Shown: positions 1 to 9,193, counted from the first letter of the stretch. The stretch: 64,000 nt of DNA from Bacteroidota bacterium (GCA_016711805.1 JADJSH010000037.1:124001-188000), one strand, 5' to 3'. Numbers and translations: made by a program. Notes: generated by a model from the sequence alone, not told the origin.

Positions 1-370
1 TATTTGCTAACAACGCTCTTTGTATTCGTTCAGCATAATTAATACTATCTGTTATTTCTTTGTGTTTTTCTTCAACAATATGCTTTTGCTGACTGATAAT
101 CTCATTTTGTTTTTGAGCTTCTTGTTCCTTAGTTTCAATAATTTTTTTCTGACGATTCGTAATTTGAAATCGATTATACAAAAATCCAGAAAATACCAAT
201 ACAATAAATAGTCCAATCACTGCACTATATATAACCAAACGCTGACGTTGTTTTTCTTTTTCGTTTATAATATCTTTTTGCTTTTGTTCAGCTTTAGTAA
301 CCGCTTCTTTTTTATCATACTCATATTGCATCTGAGCTTCCAATGTTTTTTTTGTGCTTTCTTCATTCAT
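1..370 (-). CDS. Membrane/coiled-coil part of TPR sensor, probable SpoIIE-type phosphatase (partial, frameshifted from upstream gene)
   Basis: Reading from an ATG at 370 to the left edge without a stop gives about 123 residues: a charged helix, one membrane segment (LVIYSAVIGLFIVLVFSG, about residues 44-61), a Lys/Glu/Gln-rich coiled coil, then the motif ITDSINYAERIQ. In Bacteroidota this linker motif normally leads into a PP2C/SpoIIE serine phosphatase domain, which would lie beyond the left edge (inference). The ATG overlaps the stop of the TPR gene at 363, and removing one G from the GGGG run of the coding strand (392-395) fuses the two into one normal TPR-TM-coiled-coil protein. I therefore read this as the second half of a single frameshifted gene rather than an independent gene. 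Confidence 0.7.
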   Translation of the reverse strand, partial: MNEESTKKTLEAQMQYEYDKKEAVTKAEQKQKDIINEKEKQRQRLVIYSAVIGLFIVLVFSGFLYNRFQITNRQKKIIETKEQEAQKQNEIISQQKHIVEEKHKEITDSINYAERIQRALLAN

Positions 371-1475
371 AATGGTATCTAGATAACTTAACCCCAAGTG
401 TTTTGTAGTTATAGGCTTCTTTGTATTTACCAATTTCAAAATAAAGTATTGATAAGGCTTCAATAGTTGGAAGCATTGCATTTTTACTACCCGCTTTCTT
501 CGATAAATCTAAAGAATATAATAGCACCTCTTCGGCTTCTTTATATTTTTTTTGGTATTTGTATATAAGCCCAAGATTTGAAGCATTACTGGCAACCATG
601 TATACATCACCAATATCTAAAATATATTTTTGAGCTAATAAATAATTATCAAGTGCCAGTGCATAGTATTTATCTGCCTTTGCTTTATCATTATTTGTAA
701 CCGCACTTTCACCTATATTGTTATATACACCTCCCAAATTATTGTATGACATTGCTAAACCTACAACATCATTACCCTCTTTACGCATCGCTAATGCCAT
801 TAACTGGAACTCAAGAGCTTTATCATACTGTTTTTTTAAACGAAAAACTTCACCAATATTTCCGTAAGTTCTAGCTACTTCTAATTTAGAGTTTTTAGAT
901 TTATAATAATTAAGTGCCAAATAATAATTATCAAAAGCAACCTTATAATCTCCTTGTTTTTGAGCAATTGCTGCTATATTATTATTTGACATAGCAACAC
1001 CTGAAGAATCTTTAATTTCATCTCTAATTTTTAAAGCAGTGTAGTGCATTTTTATGGCTTTAGTATAATTTCCACTTAATCTTCCTATTTCGCCAAGATT
1101 ATTATACATGTTTGCAATCTTCTTTTTATTTCCCAAAACTTTAAATATTTCGGATGCCTTTAAAAAAAACTCTTCTGCTTTATAATAATCGCCTTTATAC
1201 ATGTTTACAATACCAATGTTATTGTAAGCATCTCCTTGCCCTTTTTTAAAGTTAACTTTTTCAGATATTTTTTTTGCAGCTAGCGCATGTACCATTGCCG
1301 AATCGAGCTTACCTGCGCCCCATAATGAACGACAGATAATTATATGCGTATTTACTTTTACTGTATCAGATGTTGTGGTATTTATAACGCGTTTTAGAGA
1401 GTCAGTTTCACGATCTTGCGAAAAGAGTGATTGTTGCGACAGTAACAATAATAAAATAAAAAATAATGGCTTCAT
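363..1475 (-). CDS. Secreted TPR-repeat sensor protein (N-terminal part of a frameshifted gene)
   Basis: The protein starts with a signal peptide (MKPLFFILLLLLSQQSLFSQ) followed by about seven TPR units, recognisable by repeated N-N-x-G/A-x-[IV] and Y-x-x-A motifs, covering most of the chain. The start at 1475 (or the ATG two codons earlier at 1481) is preferred, because the open frame upstream runs backwards into the tRNA-Phe gene. The TPR array should lie in the periplasm and sense or bind partners. The last residues (after KTLG) do not look like the family. The other frame gives LSYLDTIMNEES and continues into the membrane segment, so the gene is broken by a one-base change at the homopolymer 392-395. 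Confidence 0.75.
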   Translation of the reverse strand: MKPLFFILLLLLSQQSLFSQDRETDSLKRVINTTTSDTVKVNTHIIICRSLWGAGKLDSAMVHALAAKKISEKVNFKKGQGDAYNNIGIVNMYKGDYYKAEEFFLKASEIFKVLGNKKKIANMYNNLGEIGRLSGNYTKAIKMHYTALKIRDEIKDSSGVAMSNNNIAAIAQKQGDYKVAFDNYYLALNYYKSKNSKLEVARTYGNIGEVFRLKKQYDKALEFQLMALAMRKEGNDVVGLAMSYNNLGGVYNNIGESAVTNNDKAKADKYYALALDNYLLAQKYILDIGDVYMVASNASNLGLIYKYQKKYKEAEEVLLYSLDLSKKAGSKNAMLPTIEALSILYFEIGKYKEAYNYKTLGVKLSRYHYE

Positions 1476-1525
1476 AAACATGGCAGATTTTGTAGTACTA
1501 ATATAGAGAAAACTAAATGCATAAA

Positions 1526-1552
1526 AAAAGCCCTTGAAAATCAAGGGCTTTT
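1526..1552 (-). terminator. Rho-independent terminator of tRNA-Phe
   Basis: Perfect 12-bp arms (AAAAGCCCTTGA / TCAAGGGCTTTT) with a 3-base loop lie directly after the tRNA 3' end. On the minus strand the hairpin is followed by a T run. Confidence 0.85.
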
Positions 1553-1554
1553 GG

Positions 1555-1630
1555 TGGTGGTGCCTCCAGGAATCGAACCAGGGACACACAGATTTTCAGT
1601 CTGTTGCTCTACCGACTGAGCTAAGGCACC
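1555..1630 (-). tRNA. tRNA-Phe (anticodon GAA)
   Basis: The minus strand folds as a complete cloverleaf. The acceptor stem pairs GGTGCCT with AGGCACC, the D-loop contains AGCTCAGTCGGTAGAGC, and the anticodon stem ACAGA/TCTGT encloses the loop CTGAAAA with anticodon GAA at 1595-1597. The T-loop is GGTTCGATTCC. The mature body is 1558-1630 (73 nt including the discriminator A), and the next three bases (1555-1557) encode CCA. Confidence 0.97.
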
Positions 1631-1645
1631 AACATATTCGGGCTG

Positions 1646-1674
1646 CAAATTTAAGAGAATTATTTATACTGCAA
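1646..1674 (-). promoter_or_regulatory. Bacteroidota-type promoter of tRNA-Phe
   Basis: On the minus strand TTG (1674-1672) is followed after 18 bases by TAAATTTG (1653-1646), which matches the Bacteroidota pattern TTG-N17-23-TAnnTTTG. Transcription would begin around 1639-1640, about 10 bases before the mature tRNA. Confidence 0.6.
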
Positions 1675-1738
1675 AAGGAAATATTAAAAAATCTTAAATT
1701 AAAACTAGATATGAGGTATTTAGTTACTTTTATAAACA

Positions 1739-2467
1739 TTGAATTTAATTATAGATATTGGCAATACACGTGTTAAAGCGGCTCTATTTAATGGAGCAAC
1801 TTTGGTTGAAAGCAAGGTTTATGGTACTGTTAATGCTATTTTATTAGACACAGCCTTTATTTCTAGCGCAAAAAAAGCCATTATTGGTACTGTGGTGAAG
1901 GAGCAAGAAGATTTCTGCTCAGCTTTAAATGCTATCATTCCCACTATCATATTCAATTCTGAAACTAAAATACCATTAACAAACCTATACCAATCAGCGT
2001 CTACGCTTGGTTCTGATAGACTGGCAGCCTCTATTGGGGCATATTACTTATATCCAAATGCCAATGTTTTGGTAATTGATGCAGGTACTTGTATCAAATA
2101 TAACTTCACAAACAGCAAAAACGAATATTTAGGTGGGGGAATTTCGCCAGGCATACAAATGAAGTTTAAGGCGCTCCAAACATTTACAAGTAAATTACCC
2201 TTAGTTGAGGTCGATTTTTCATATAATGAATTAATTGGAAATAATACTCAAAACTCCATATTATCAGGGGTTTTGAATGGCACTATAGCCGAAATTGATG
2301 GAGTAATTGATTATTACAAATTGAAATTTACCGACACAATTTGCGTTTTAACAGGAGGTGATAGCGAATACTTGGCAAAACGGTTAAAAAATAGCATCTT
2401 TGCCCACCAAAATTTGGTTTTAAAAGGATTAAACGATATTTTAAATTTTAATAGTGAACATAAATAA
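1739..2467 (+). CDS. coaX: Type III pantothenate kinase
   Basis: This enzyme makes 4'-phosphopantothenate, the first step of coenzyme A synthesis, in the cytoplasm. The 242-residue chain has the family's ASKHA-fold signatures: DIGNT at 6-10, GSDR at 91-94, DAGT at 114-117 and GGGISPG at 132-138. The length is normal for CoaX. Translation appears to start at TTG 1739, since MNLIIDIGNT is the normal N-terminus and no in-frame ATG lies closer. The end overlaps the GTG start of the next gene by 14 bases, which indicates an operon with the outer-membrane protein and lptC downstream. Confidence 0.95.
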   Translation: MNLIIDIGNTRVKAALFNGATLVESKVYGTVNAILLDTAFISSAKKAIIGTVVKEQEDFCSALNAIIPTIIFNSETKIPLTNLYQSASTLGSDRLAASIGAYYLYPNANVLVIDAGTCIKYNFTNSKNEYLGGGISPGIQMKFKALQTFTSKLPLVEVDFSYNELIGNNTQNSILSGVLNGTIAEIDGVIDYYKLKFTDTICVLTGGDSEYLAKRLKNSIFAHQNLVLKGLNDILNFNSEHK

Positions 2468-3971
2468 ACATATTTCTTTTTTGAAAACATTCCTTTTTAC
2501 TCTTACTTTTTTAAGTACGATCACATTATCCTATTCTCAAATTTTAACCTCAAGCCCTTACTCTCGTTATGGTATGGGCGAATTAAATCTTCAAACTTTT
2601 GCTACTCCAGCTGCAATGGGAGGTTCATTTATCGCCTATCACCAAGATACCATTGCTCCATTTTTTATAAATGCTGCCAATCCTGCTGGATTAGCCGGCT
2701 TAAGATTAACAACATTAGAAATTGGCGGTCAAGCTCAATTTACAAAAATTGGAAATGCAGATGCTGCCATCAGAAAAAAGAATATCAATTTTTCTTACGG
2801 ATCTCTTGGCTTCCCTTTAAAACGATTTGGAGGAATGGCCTTTGGTATTATGCCTTATAGTACGGTAGGTTATAAAATAAGTTCAACTCAAGAAAATACA
2901 GTTGCTGGAACCATGAACTATGTTTTTGAAGGGGACGGTGGGATTAATAAAGTATTTTTAGGTACTGGAGTTAAACCATTTTATAAGCAATTTTCTAAAT
3001 TTCAGCGCTCTGCTTTCGCTGATACGCTTATCAAATATAAAGAAACAGCAAAGTATAAACGCAAAAAATTAGGAAAGCAATTACTATCTGAATTATCAAT
3101 TGGCGTTACTGGTAATTATTTATTTGGAACTATCAATCAGTCAACCAATGTTATTTATCCTGGTTCTGTTACGTATTATAATTCAAGGAGACAACGTGCC
3201 ATTCAAGTAAATGATTTTACATTTAATGCCGGCTTACAAACACACTTCTCCATTGATTCCGTTAAAGTTCGCGGTAAATACCGTGATACCTATAAAACCT
3301 ATTCGGCCGATTCAGTGGCGCACTATAGAAATCGTCCCGAATTGAAACAAAAAATAAAAATTGGAGTTGGATTCTTTGTTAATACTCCTTCCGAAATTAA
3401 CGCTAAACAAAGCAATATAATTTATAACTATTCATTAGATGGTTTCGGCGTAGAAAGACCGAAAGATACAGTTCTAAATTCTCAAGATGTAGCGGGAACA
3501 ATTACACTGCCTTTAGAAATGGGTATTGGCTTGTCTATTAAAAAAGGAGAGAAATTAACAGTGTTAATGGATGCAGCAACTACCAACTGGAAAAGCTTTA
3601 AATATTTTAATGCTCCAAGTACTGACTTTAAAAATAGCTTTAGATTATCGGCTGGATTAAATTATGTGCCAAATAAATTAGCTTTCGGAACTTCTAATTA
3701 TATTAAAAGGATTCAATACCGTTTAGGTGTTTCATATTCTGACGGTTATTTAGATTTAAAAAACACTCCTATTAGTAATGCCTTTATTTCTGCTGGCTTA
3801 GGATTACCTGTTGGCGTTGGTCGTTTTGATGATATCGCTATCATTAATATATCAGCACAATATGGTAAAATGGGAACTATATCAAACAATTTGTTACAAG
3901 AAGAATATGTTCGCTTAGTGTTAGGCTTTACATTTAATAAACGTTGGTTTATTAAATACAAATACGATTAA
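2454..3971 (+). CDS. Outer-membrane beta-barrel protein of unknown role
   Basis: A 505-residue secreted protein. It starts with GTG at 2454 and has a signal peptide ending near TLSYSQ (about residue 28). The mature N-terminus carries SSPYSRYGMGEL and a following segment on AANPAGLAG, a pattern shared by a Bacteroidota family of FadL/OmpP1-like barrel proteins. The rest is rich in alternating beta strands and ends in a charged/aromatic strand (KRWFIKYKYD), as expected for a barrel. It lies between coaX and lptC with a 14-base overlap upstream and 9 bases downstream, so it is probably co-transcribed with an envelope gene. Substrate and exact function are not visible. Confidence 0.7.
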   Translation: MNINKHISFLKTFLFTLTFLSTITLSYSQILTSSPYSRYGMGELNLQTFATPAAMGGSFIAYHQDTIAPFFINAANPAGLAGLRLTTLEIGGQAQFTKIGNADAAIRKKNINFSYGSLGFPLKRFGGMAFGIMPYSTVGYKISSTQENTVAGTMNYVFEGDGGINKVFLGTGVKPFYKQFSKFQRSAFADTLIKYKETAKYKRKKLGKQLLSELSIGVTGNYLFGTINQSTNVIYPGSVTYYNSRRQRAIQVNDFTFNAGLQTHFSIDSVKVRGKYRDTYKTYSADSVAHYRNRPELKQKIKIGVGFFVNTPSEINAKQSNIIYNYSLDGFGVERPKDTVLNSQDVAGTITLPLEMGIGLSIKKGEKLTVLMDAATTNWKSFKYFNAPSTDFKNSFRLSAGLNYVPNKLAFGTSNYIKRIQYRLGVSYSDGYLDLKNTPISNAFISAGLGLPVGVGRFDDIAIINISAQYGKMGTISNNLLQEEYVRLVLGFTFNKRWFIKYKYD

Positions 3972-3980
3972 TCCATTCAT

Positions 3981-4553
3981 ATGCTATCATTAAAAAATAG
4001 AAGTTTACTGTTTCTTTTAATGGTAGCGTGTTTCATTATCACTCTCACATCTTGCCAAACCGACAGAAATGAAATTATGGCCCTTGGCAAAAAAGTGGTA
4101 ATGCCTGCCTTAACTGGTAAAGACGTTACGATGTTGTACTCTGATTCCACTGTTCTAAAAATCAAACTTCTAACGCCGCACATGCAGAAGTATGAAAAAG
4201 AAGTAAAAGAACCTGTAACCATCATGCCGAAAGGTTTATTTGTAATTTTTTATGACGACCAAGGAAAAGAAGCCACAACCTTGAAAGCTGATTATGGTGT
4301 ACGTTATGAGCTAAGTAAAAAAATGGAAGTAAAATATAATGTAGAAGTAATTAATATAAACGGAGAAAAATTAAACACAGAACACTTAACTTGGGACGAA
4401 CAAAAAAAGAAAATTACCTCCGATGCTTTTGTGAAAATAACGACTGCTAAAGAAATTATAATGGGTAAAGGACTTGAAGCAAATCAAGACTTTACACAAT
4501 ATGAAATAAAAGAAGTAACTGGAACAATTAGAATAGAAGATAAAGAACTTTAA
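3981..4553 (+). CDS. lptC: LPS export protein LptC (lipoprotein)
   Basis: A 190-residue protein with an N-terminal hydrophobic segment ending in the lipobox LTSC (Cys25), so it is probably a lipoprotein. The mature part has the beta-rich LptC-like pattern with KADYGVRY and EHLTWDEQKKKITSD. In such proteins this fold receives LPS from the LptBFG transporter and passes it to LptA in the periplasm. It follows the barrel protein by 9 bases and precedes the small membrane gene by 1 base. The identification rests on pattern and context. Bacteroidota LptC is often lipid-anchored, which fits. Confidence 0.75.
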   Translation: MLSLKNRSLLFLLMVACFIITLTSCQTDRNEIMALGKKVVMPALTGKDVTMLYSDSTVLKIKLLTPHMQKYEKEVKEPVTIMPKGLFVIFYDDQGKEATTLKADYGVRYELSKKMEVKYNVEVININGEKLNTEHLTWDEQKKKITSDAFVKITTAKEIIMGKGLEANQDFTQYEIKEVTGTIRIEDKEL

Positions 4554-4554
4554 T

Positions 4555-4764
4555 ATGAGCAAATTTTTTAAAATACTTGAAATTATTTGGCTAATAACAG
4601 CTTTGTTATGCGCAGGAATTGCAGTGTATTTTTTAATCATTAAGGACAACGACAGTGCGTTATACTTTACATTTGTTTTTATCATTGCTTCAATCATGTA
4701 TCTTTTGCGAAGATATCAACGCAAGAACCAAGATAGATTAGCTAATAACGAACCGCGAAAATGA
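4555..4764 (+). CDS. Small two-helix membrane protein, unknown
   Basis: A 69-residue protein with two predicted membrane helices (about residues 6-27 and 34-52) and a basic C-terminus (RRYQRKNQDR). It starts one base after the lptC stop, and its own TGA overlaps the ATG of the next gene (ATGA). It is therefore translationally linked to the lptC operon. No family function is recognised. The tight coupling argues that it is real. Confidence 0.65.
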   Translation: MSKFFKILEIIWLITALLCAGIAVYFLIIKDNDSALYFTFVFIIASIMYLLRRYQRKNQDRLANNEPRK

Positions 4765-6092
4765 CAAACACCATTGCCATAGTTGGCGGCGGTATCAGCG
4801 GCACTTTAACTGTTTTAAATTGTATAAAACAAAGTAAAAGTCCATTAAAAATTATTTGGTTTGATGCAAAAAATCAATTTTGTAAAGGCTTAGCCTACTC
4901 TACTACCGATGAACAACATCTATTGAATGTAAGGGCAAACAACATGTCGATATTTGTAGATGAACCAAATCATTTTGTAAATTGGTTAACACAATACTAT
5001 CCGCAATATAGTAGTCATAATTTTGCACCACGAAAACTATTTGGAGAATATGTACAAGCTACCTTTGATGTTTTAAAAAACACAAACCCATTAATATCCA
5101 TTCAACAAATTGCGGAAGAAATAATTGATATTAAAAAAAAGAATAACGCATTTGAGTTAAAAACTACCCAAACTTACTACGCTCAAAAACTAGTTTTAGC
5201 ACTTGGTAATTTTTTACCAGCCCACCCTCGATCTATTTCAAGAGAATTTATCGAATCTGAAAATTATTTTCAAAACGCTTTTCACCCAACAATCATTCAA
5301 CAAGCTATTACTAAAAAAAACATTACCATCATTGGCTCTGGATTAACTATGATTGATGTTTTAATTAGCCTACATCATCATTCGTTTTCTGGAAAAATAA
5401 ATATTATTTCTCCTCATGCCTACATACCTCAGTCGCATACCGAGAATCCATTACCTAGTGTAAAACCATTTATTGAAGAACATAAAATATATACACTAAT
5501 CGAGTTACTTTCAATTGTAAATCAGCAATTAAAAAAAGCAAAAAAAGAGTACTTAAATCCTCATAGTGTAATTGATGTAATGCGACCACATTTACAATTT
5601 ATTTGGATGAATTTTTCATTAAACGAAAAACAACAATTTTTAAGGCATTTACGTCACAAATGGGGTGTTGCCAGACATCGAGCGCCAAGTGAAAGTACGG
5701 CAATTTTTAAAAGATTGGAATCATCACGCATGATTAATCTTATAAAAGGAAGAGTGAATGATATTAAAACAATAGAAAGTTGCTTCGAGATTTATTTTTC
5801 TGACTCAAAAATTGGTCAGCAATCTTTTAAAACGGAGTTCATTATCAATTGTACCGGGCCAGAATCTGACTATTTAAAAATATCATCCGTTTTGGTGCAA
5901 AATCTTGTAAAAAATGGGATTTTTGCTCCAGATTCTATTCATTATGGTATAAATGCTGCTAAAAACGGAGAAATTTCACCTAATTTGTACGCCATTGGAC
6001 CACCTCTAAAAGGTATTTTATGGGAAAGCACTGCAGTGCCCGAAATCAGGCTTCAAGCAAAGGAATTAGCGGCTAAAATTATTTACAATTAA
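4761..6092 (+). CDS. FAD/NAD(P)-binding protein
   Basis: A 443-residue flavoprotein with an N-terminal Rossmann motif VGGGISG (8-14). It has a second nucleotide-binding glycine motif IIGSGLT near residue 193 and a late NCTGPESDY motif typical of this oxidoreductase-like family (related to the HI0933/YdhS type). The segment LLNVRANNMSIF after the first motif is also family-typical. It is cytoplasmic and its substrate is unknown. The start overlaps the previous stop as ATGA, making it the last gene of the coaX-lptC operon. Confidence 0.75.
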   Translation: MTNTIAIVGGGISGTLTVLNCIKQSKSPLKIIWFDAKNQFCKGLAYSTTDEQHLLNVRANNMSIFVDEPNHFVNWLTQYYPQYSSHNFAPRKLFGEYVQATFDVLKNTNPLISIQQIAEEIIDIKKKNNAFELKTTQTYYAQKLVLALGNFLPAHPRSISREFIESENYFQNAFHPTIIQQAITKKNITIIGSGLTMIDVLISLHHHSFSGKINIISPHAYIPQSHTENPLPSVKPFIEEHKIYTLIELLSIVNQQLKKAKKEYLNPHSVIDVMRPHLQFIWMNFSLNEKQQFLRHLRHKWGVARHRAPSESTAIFKRLESSRMINLIKGRVNDIKTIESCFEIYFSDSKIGQQSFKTEFIINCTGPESDYLKISSVLVQNLVKNGIFAPDSIHYGINAAKNGEISPNLYAIGPPLKGILWESTAVPEIRLQAKELAAKIIYN

Positions 6093-6116
6093 TTTTTCGT
6101 TTTTCAGCAATAATTC

Positions 6117-6124
6117 TATCTTTG
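6117..6124 (+). promoter_or_regulatory. Putative -7 element (TATCTTTG) for the PpiD/SurA gene
   Basis: TATCTTTG matches the Bacteroidota -7 consensus TAnnTTTG and lies 24 bases before the ATG. No convincing TTG -33 element is seen at the expected distance. Confidence 0.4.
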
Positions 6125-6148
6125 CCTTCCTTAAATTAATAAACAAAT

Positions 6149-8305
6149 ATGAGCGTTTTAGAAAAAATACGTAGTAAAACTGGCCTTTTAGTTGGTATAG
6201 TGGGTTTAGCCTTAGTAATCTTCATTTTAGAGAGTTTATTAGGCTCTGGCGGAGCATTATTCTCTGGCCAAGATTTAGAAGTTGGTAAAATCAATGGTGA
6301 TCAAATTGATTATCCTGCTTTCAGCGCAAAAGTAAACGAACAAATTGCTCAAATTCAGCAATCAAATCCTAATCAAGTAATTGATGACAAAATGAAAGAA
6401 CAGATTATTGAATCTGTTTGGAGTCAGATGATTAATGATAAAGTGATTAAAGTTCAATACAAAAAATTAGGTATTTCTGTATCTGAAGATGAATTATATG
6501 ATTTAATGTTAGTTCACCCTCACCAATATGTGATTCAACAGTTAACTGACCAACAAACTGGTAAAGTTTACGAAGGCTTTGCACGTCCTGATGGCGAATT
6601 AGATTTAGTGAAATTAAATCAATGGGTTGGACAAATGAATGCAGAGCAAGAAAAATTCTGGAAACAATTAGAGAAATCTATTTTAGAAGTTCGTGCTGCA
6701 GAAAAATACAACAACTTAATTAAAAAAGGTTTATACATAACTAAAGCAGAAGCAAAAGATCAATTCATTGCTCAAAACAAACAAGTAAACGCTTCTTTCG
6801 TCATGAAGCGTTATGCTGATGTTCCAGATTCTACAGTTAAAGTAACCGAAGAAGAAATTTCGGCATACTATAACAAGCACCAAAGTGCTTACAAAGTATC
6901 GGAAACTTCTCGTTCAATTGAATACATTGCGTTTGATGTGATGCCTTCAAAAGCAGATTATGAAGCTATCATGAAAGATGCACAACGCGCTACTGATGAT
7001 TTTAAAACAAAAACAGCTGCAGAAGATTCTTCCTATATAGCTGCTGAAAGTGAAGGCGGACAAGTTAGCATTGCTAGTTATGGCAAAAAGAATATGATTA
7101 TTACAGATTCTACTGTGTACACAGCTCCAAAAGGAACAGTTTTTGGGCCATATGTTGAAGGAACTTTTGTAAAAATTTATAAATTATCTGATATTAAATC
7201 AATTGCTGACTCTGCTAAAGTTCGTCACATTTTAATTGGTTTACAAAGTCAAAAAACACAGACTACTCGCACACCAGAAGTTGCAAAACGTATTGCTGAT
7301 AGTTTATTAGTTTTATTAAAAGCTAAAGCGGTTAAGTTTGATACTTTAGTAAAAACAATGTCTGACGACTTAGGTTCTATTGATAAAGGTGGAGACTACG
7401 GTTGGTTTGATGAGAACAAAGGTTTTGTGGATCCATTTAAAAATGCAGGTTTACAAGGAACAGTTGGAAACATCACAGTTGTACCAACTCAATTTGGTTT
7501 CCATATTATTGAGGTTTTAAATGTATCTAAAACACGTCACAATTCTTATACAGTTGCTCAAATTACTAAGTTAATTGGCCCTAGTGGAGAAACTAACCAA
7601 GATTATTATAAAATTGCAAGTGATTTTTCTGGAAAAAATCAAACAGCAGATGCATTTAACAAAAGCATTGACACTGAAAAATTAAACAAACGTATTGCTG
7701 AAAATATTAAAGAAGGTGATAAAACATTGCCAGGTTTAGAAGCCGCTAAAGATTTAGTACGTTGGGTTTATAAAGCAAAAAAAGGAGAAATTTCTCCAGT
7801 GTTTGAATTTAAAGATCGTTTTATTGTAGCTAATTTAGTTTCTATTAAAGAAAAAGGAATTGCTCCATTAGAAGATGTAAAAGAAGATGTAACTGCTAAA
7901 GCAATTCGTGATAAAAAAGCAGAAGCATTTATGAAAGAATTTGAAACAAAAGCTGGGGCTTCTAAATCAATTACGGATATCGCAACTAAAATGGGCTTAA
8001 CAGCTGAAACGTCTGACAACTTAACTTTCTCTGCATACAATGTAGCTACAATAGGCAGAGAAGATGCCTTAATTGGAACAGCAACAGCTTTAAAAGCTGG
8101 CGCAACTAGCAAGGCTATTAAAGGAGATAACGGTGTATTTGTTGTAGCAGTATCATCAGTAAAAGAAGCAGTGTTACCACAAGACTTTAAAGGAAAACAA
8201 CAAGAGATTGAAAGAGCAAATGGTGGTCGTGTTGACTACGAATTGTTCGACGCTTTAAAAGCAAAAGCAAACATCGAAGACCACAGAGGTAAATTTGATT
8301 TCTAA
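6149..8305 (+). CDS. PpiD/SurA-type periplasmic peptidylprolyl isomerase
   Basis: A 718-residue inner-membrane-anchored foldase. An N-terminal membrane helix (about 13-32) is followed by a SurA_N-type region (from KINGDQIDYPAF, about 48) and a long helical linker. A parvulin-type PPIC domain begins at VRHILIG (about residue 358) and runs to QFGFHIIEV (about 455). A second, less conserved region follows. It helps fold proteins crossing the periplasm, including outer-membrane proteins. A TAnnTTTG element precedes it and a strong terminator follows, so it is probably monocistronic. Confidence 0.85.
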   Translation: MSVLEKIRSKTGLLVGIVGLALVIFILESLLGSGGALFSGQDLEVGKINGDQIDYPAFSAKVNEQIAQIQQSNPNQVIDDKMKEQIIESVWSQMINDKVIKVQYKKLGISVSEDELYDLMLVHPHQYVIQQLTDQQTGKVYEGFARPDGELDLVKLNQWVGQMNAEQEKFWKQLEKSILEVRAAEKYNNLIKKGLYITKAEAKDQFIAQNKQVNASFVMKRYADVPDSTVKVTEEEISAYYNKHQSAYKVSETSRSIEYIAFDVMPSKADYEAIMKDAQRATDDFKTKTAAEDSSYIAAESEGGQVSIASYGKKNMIITDSTVYTAPKGTVFGPYVEGTFVKIYKLSDIKSIADSAKVRHILIGLQSQKTQTTRTPEVAKRIADSLLVLLKAKAVKFDTLVKTMSDDLGSIDKGGDYGWFDENKGFVDPFKNAGLQGTVGNITVVPTQFGFHIIEVLNVSKTRHNSYTVAQITKLIGPSGETNQDYYKIASDFSGKNQTADAFNKSIDTEKLNKRIAENIKEGDKTLPGLEAAKDLVRWVYKAKKGEISPVFEFKDRFIVANLVSIKEKGIAPLEDVKEDVTAKAIRDKKAEAFMKEFETKAGASKSITDIATKMGLTAETSDNLTFSAYNVATIGREDALIGTATALKAGATSKAIKGDNGVFVVAVSSVKEAVLPQDFKGKQQEIERANGGRVDYELFDALKAKANIEDHRGKFDF

Positions 8306-8320
8306 AAAATAAATAAATTA

Positions 8321-8356
8321 AAAAAACTCCTACTAAAACATAGTAGGAGTTTTTTT
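8321..8356 (+). terminator. Rho-independent terminator after the PpiD/SurA gene
   Basis: The hairpin AAAAAACTCCTACTA / TAGTAGGAGTTTTTT has a 5-base loop and ends in a T run. Confidence 0.88.
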
Positions 8357-8389
8357 ATGCTTTACTTAAATAAAAAATTAATTCGCTGT

Positions 8390-9190
8390 ATGAGCATGAG
8401 TAATTTATATGATGAATATGGTTTAATAACTATTATACTGTTAGCCATTTCTGCTTTTACAGCTGGCTTTATTGATGCTGTTGTTGGCGGTGGTGGATTG
8501 ATACAAACACCTTTCCTATTAATTACATTTCCAAAAATGCCATTGCCTATTTTATTTGGCACTAATAAAATTGCAGCCTTAGCAGGAACATCTATCGCTG
8601 CATTTAAGTACGCTAAAAAAATCACATTTAATTATAAATTACTTTTTGTGATTGCCTTGAGTTGTTTTGTATCTTCTTTTTTAGGCGCACAACTTATTAA
8701 TCACATTGATACCAATGTGTTAAAGCCACTCATCTTAATTATATTAATTGCAATAGCTATTTATACCTTTTTAAAAAAAGATTTAGGTTCAATAGAAACA
8801 AAGGAACTTGCAATTAATAAGCAACTACTGTATGGTTCATGTATTGGTTTAATTGTTGGATTTTATGATGGCTTTTTTGGTCCAGGAACTGGAAGTTTTT
8901 TTGTATTAGGCTTTGTAGTTGTGTTAGGTTTTGAATTTGTAAAAGCTTCGGCTTATGCTAAAATCGTGAATTGTGTGACTAATATTTCGGCACTCATCGT
9001 CTTTATTAAAGAAGGGAATTATATTTTACATCTCGCCATTTTATTGGCGGTATTTAATATCATTGGTAGTTTCATTGGTAGCCACTTAGCATTAAAAAAA
9101 GGAAATGGCTTTGTGAGAATTATTTTCCTTATCATTGTTTCACTCATGATTCTGAAATACGGATATGATGTACTGAAGGTTTATTTTTAA
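8390..9190 (+). CDS. TauE/SafE (TSUP) family membrane permease
   Basis: A roughly 266-residue protein with about eight hydrophobic segments. It has the internal-repeat signature of TSUP transporters: AGFIDAVVGGGGLIQTP in the first half and GLIVGFYDGFFGPGTGSFF in the second. The family moves sulfite, sulfoacetate and other small anions across the inner membrane, and the substrate here cannot be told. I use the ATG at 8390 (8396 is also possible), because the earlier ATG at 8357 sits in the T tail of the preceding terminator. Confidence 0.85.
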   Translation: MSMSNLYDEYGLITIILLAISAFTAGFIDAVVGGGGLIQTPFLLITFPKMPLPILFGTNKIAALAGTSIAAFKYAKKITFNYKLLFVIALSCFVSSFLGAQLINHIDTNVLKPLILIILIAIAIYTFLKKDLGSIETKELAINKQLLYGSCIGLIVGFYDGFFGPGTGSFFVLGFVVVLGFEFVKASAYAKIVNCVTNISALIVFIKEGNYILHLAILLAVFNIIGSFIGSHLALKKGNGFVRIIFLIIVSLMILKYGYDVLKVYF

Positions 9191-9193
9191 ATC

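Noticed and set aside
1534..1776. Plus-strand ORF across the tRNA-Phe region
   Set aside because: It runs antisense through the tRNA gene and its terminator into the coaX start. No protein-like features.
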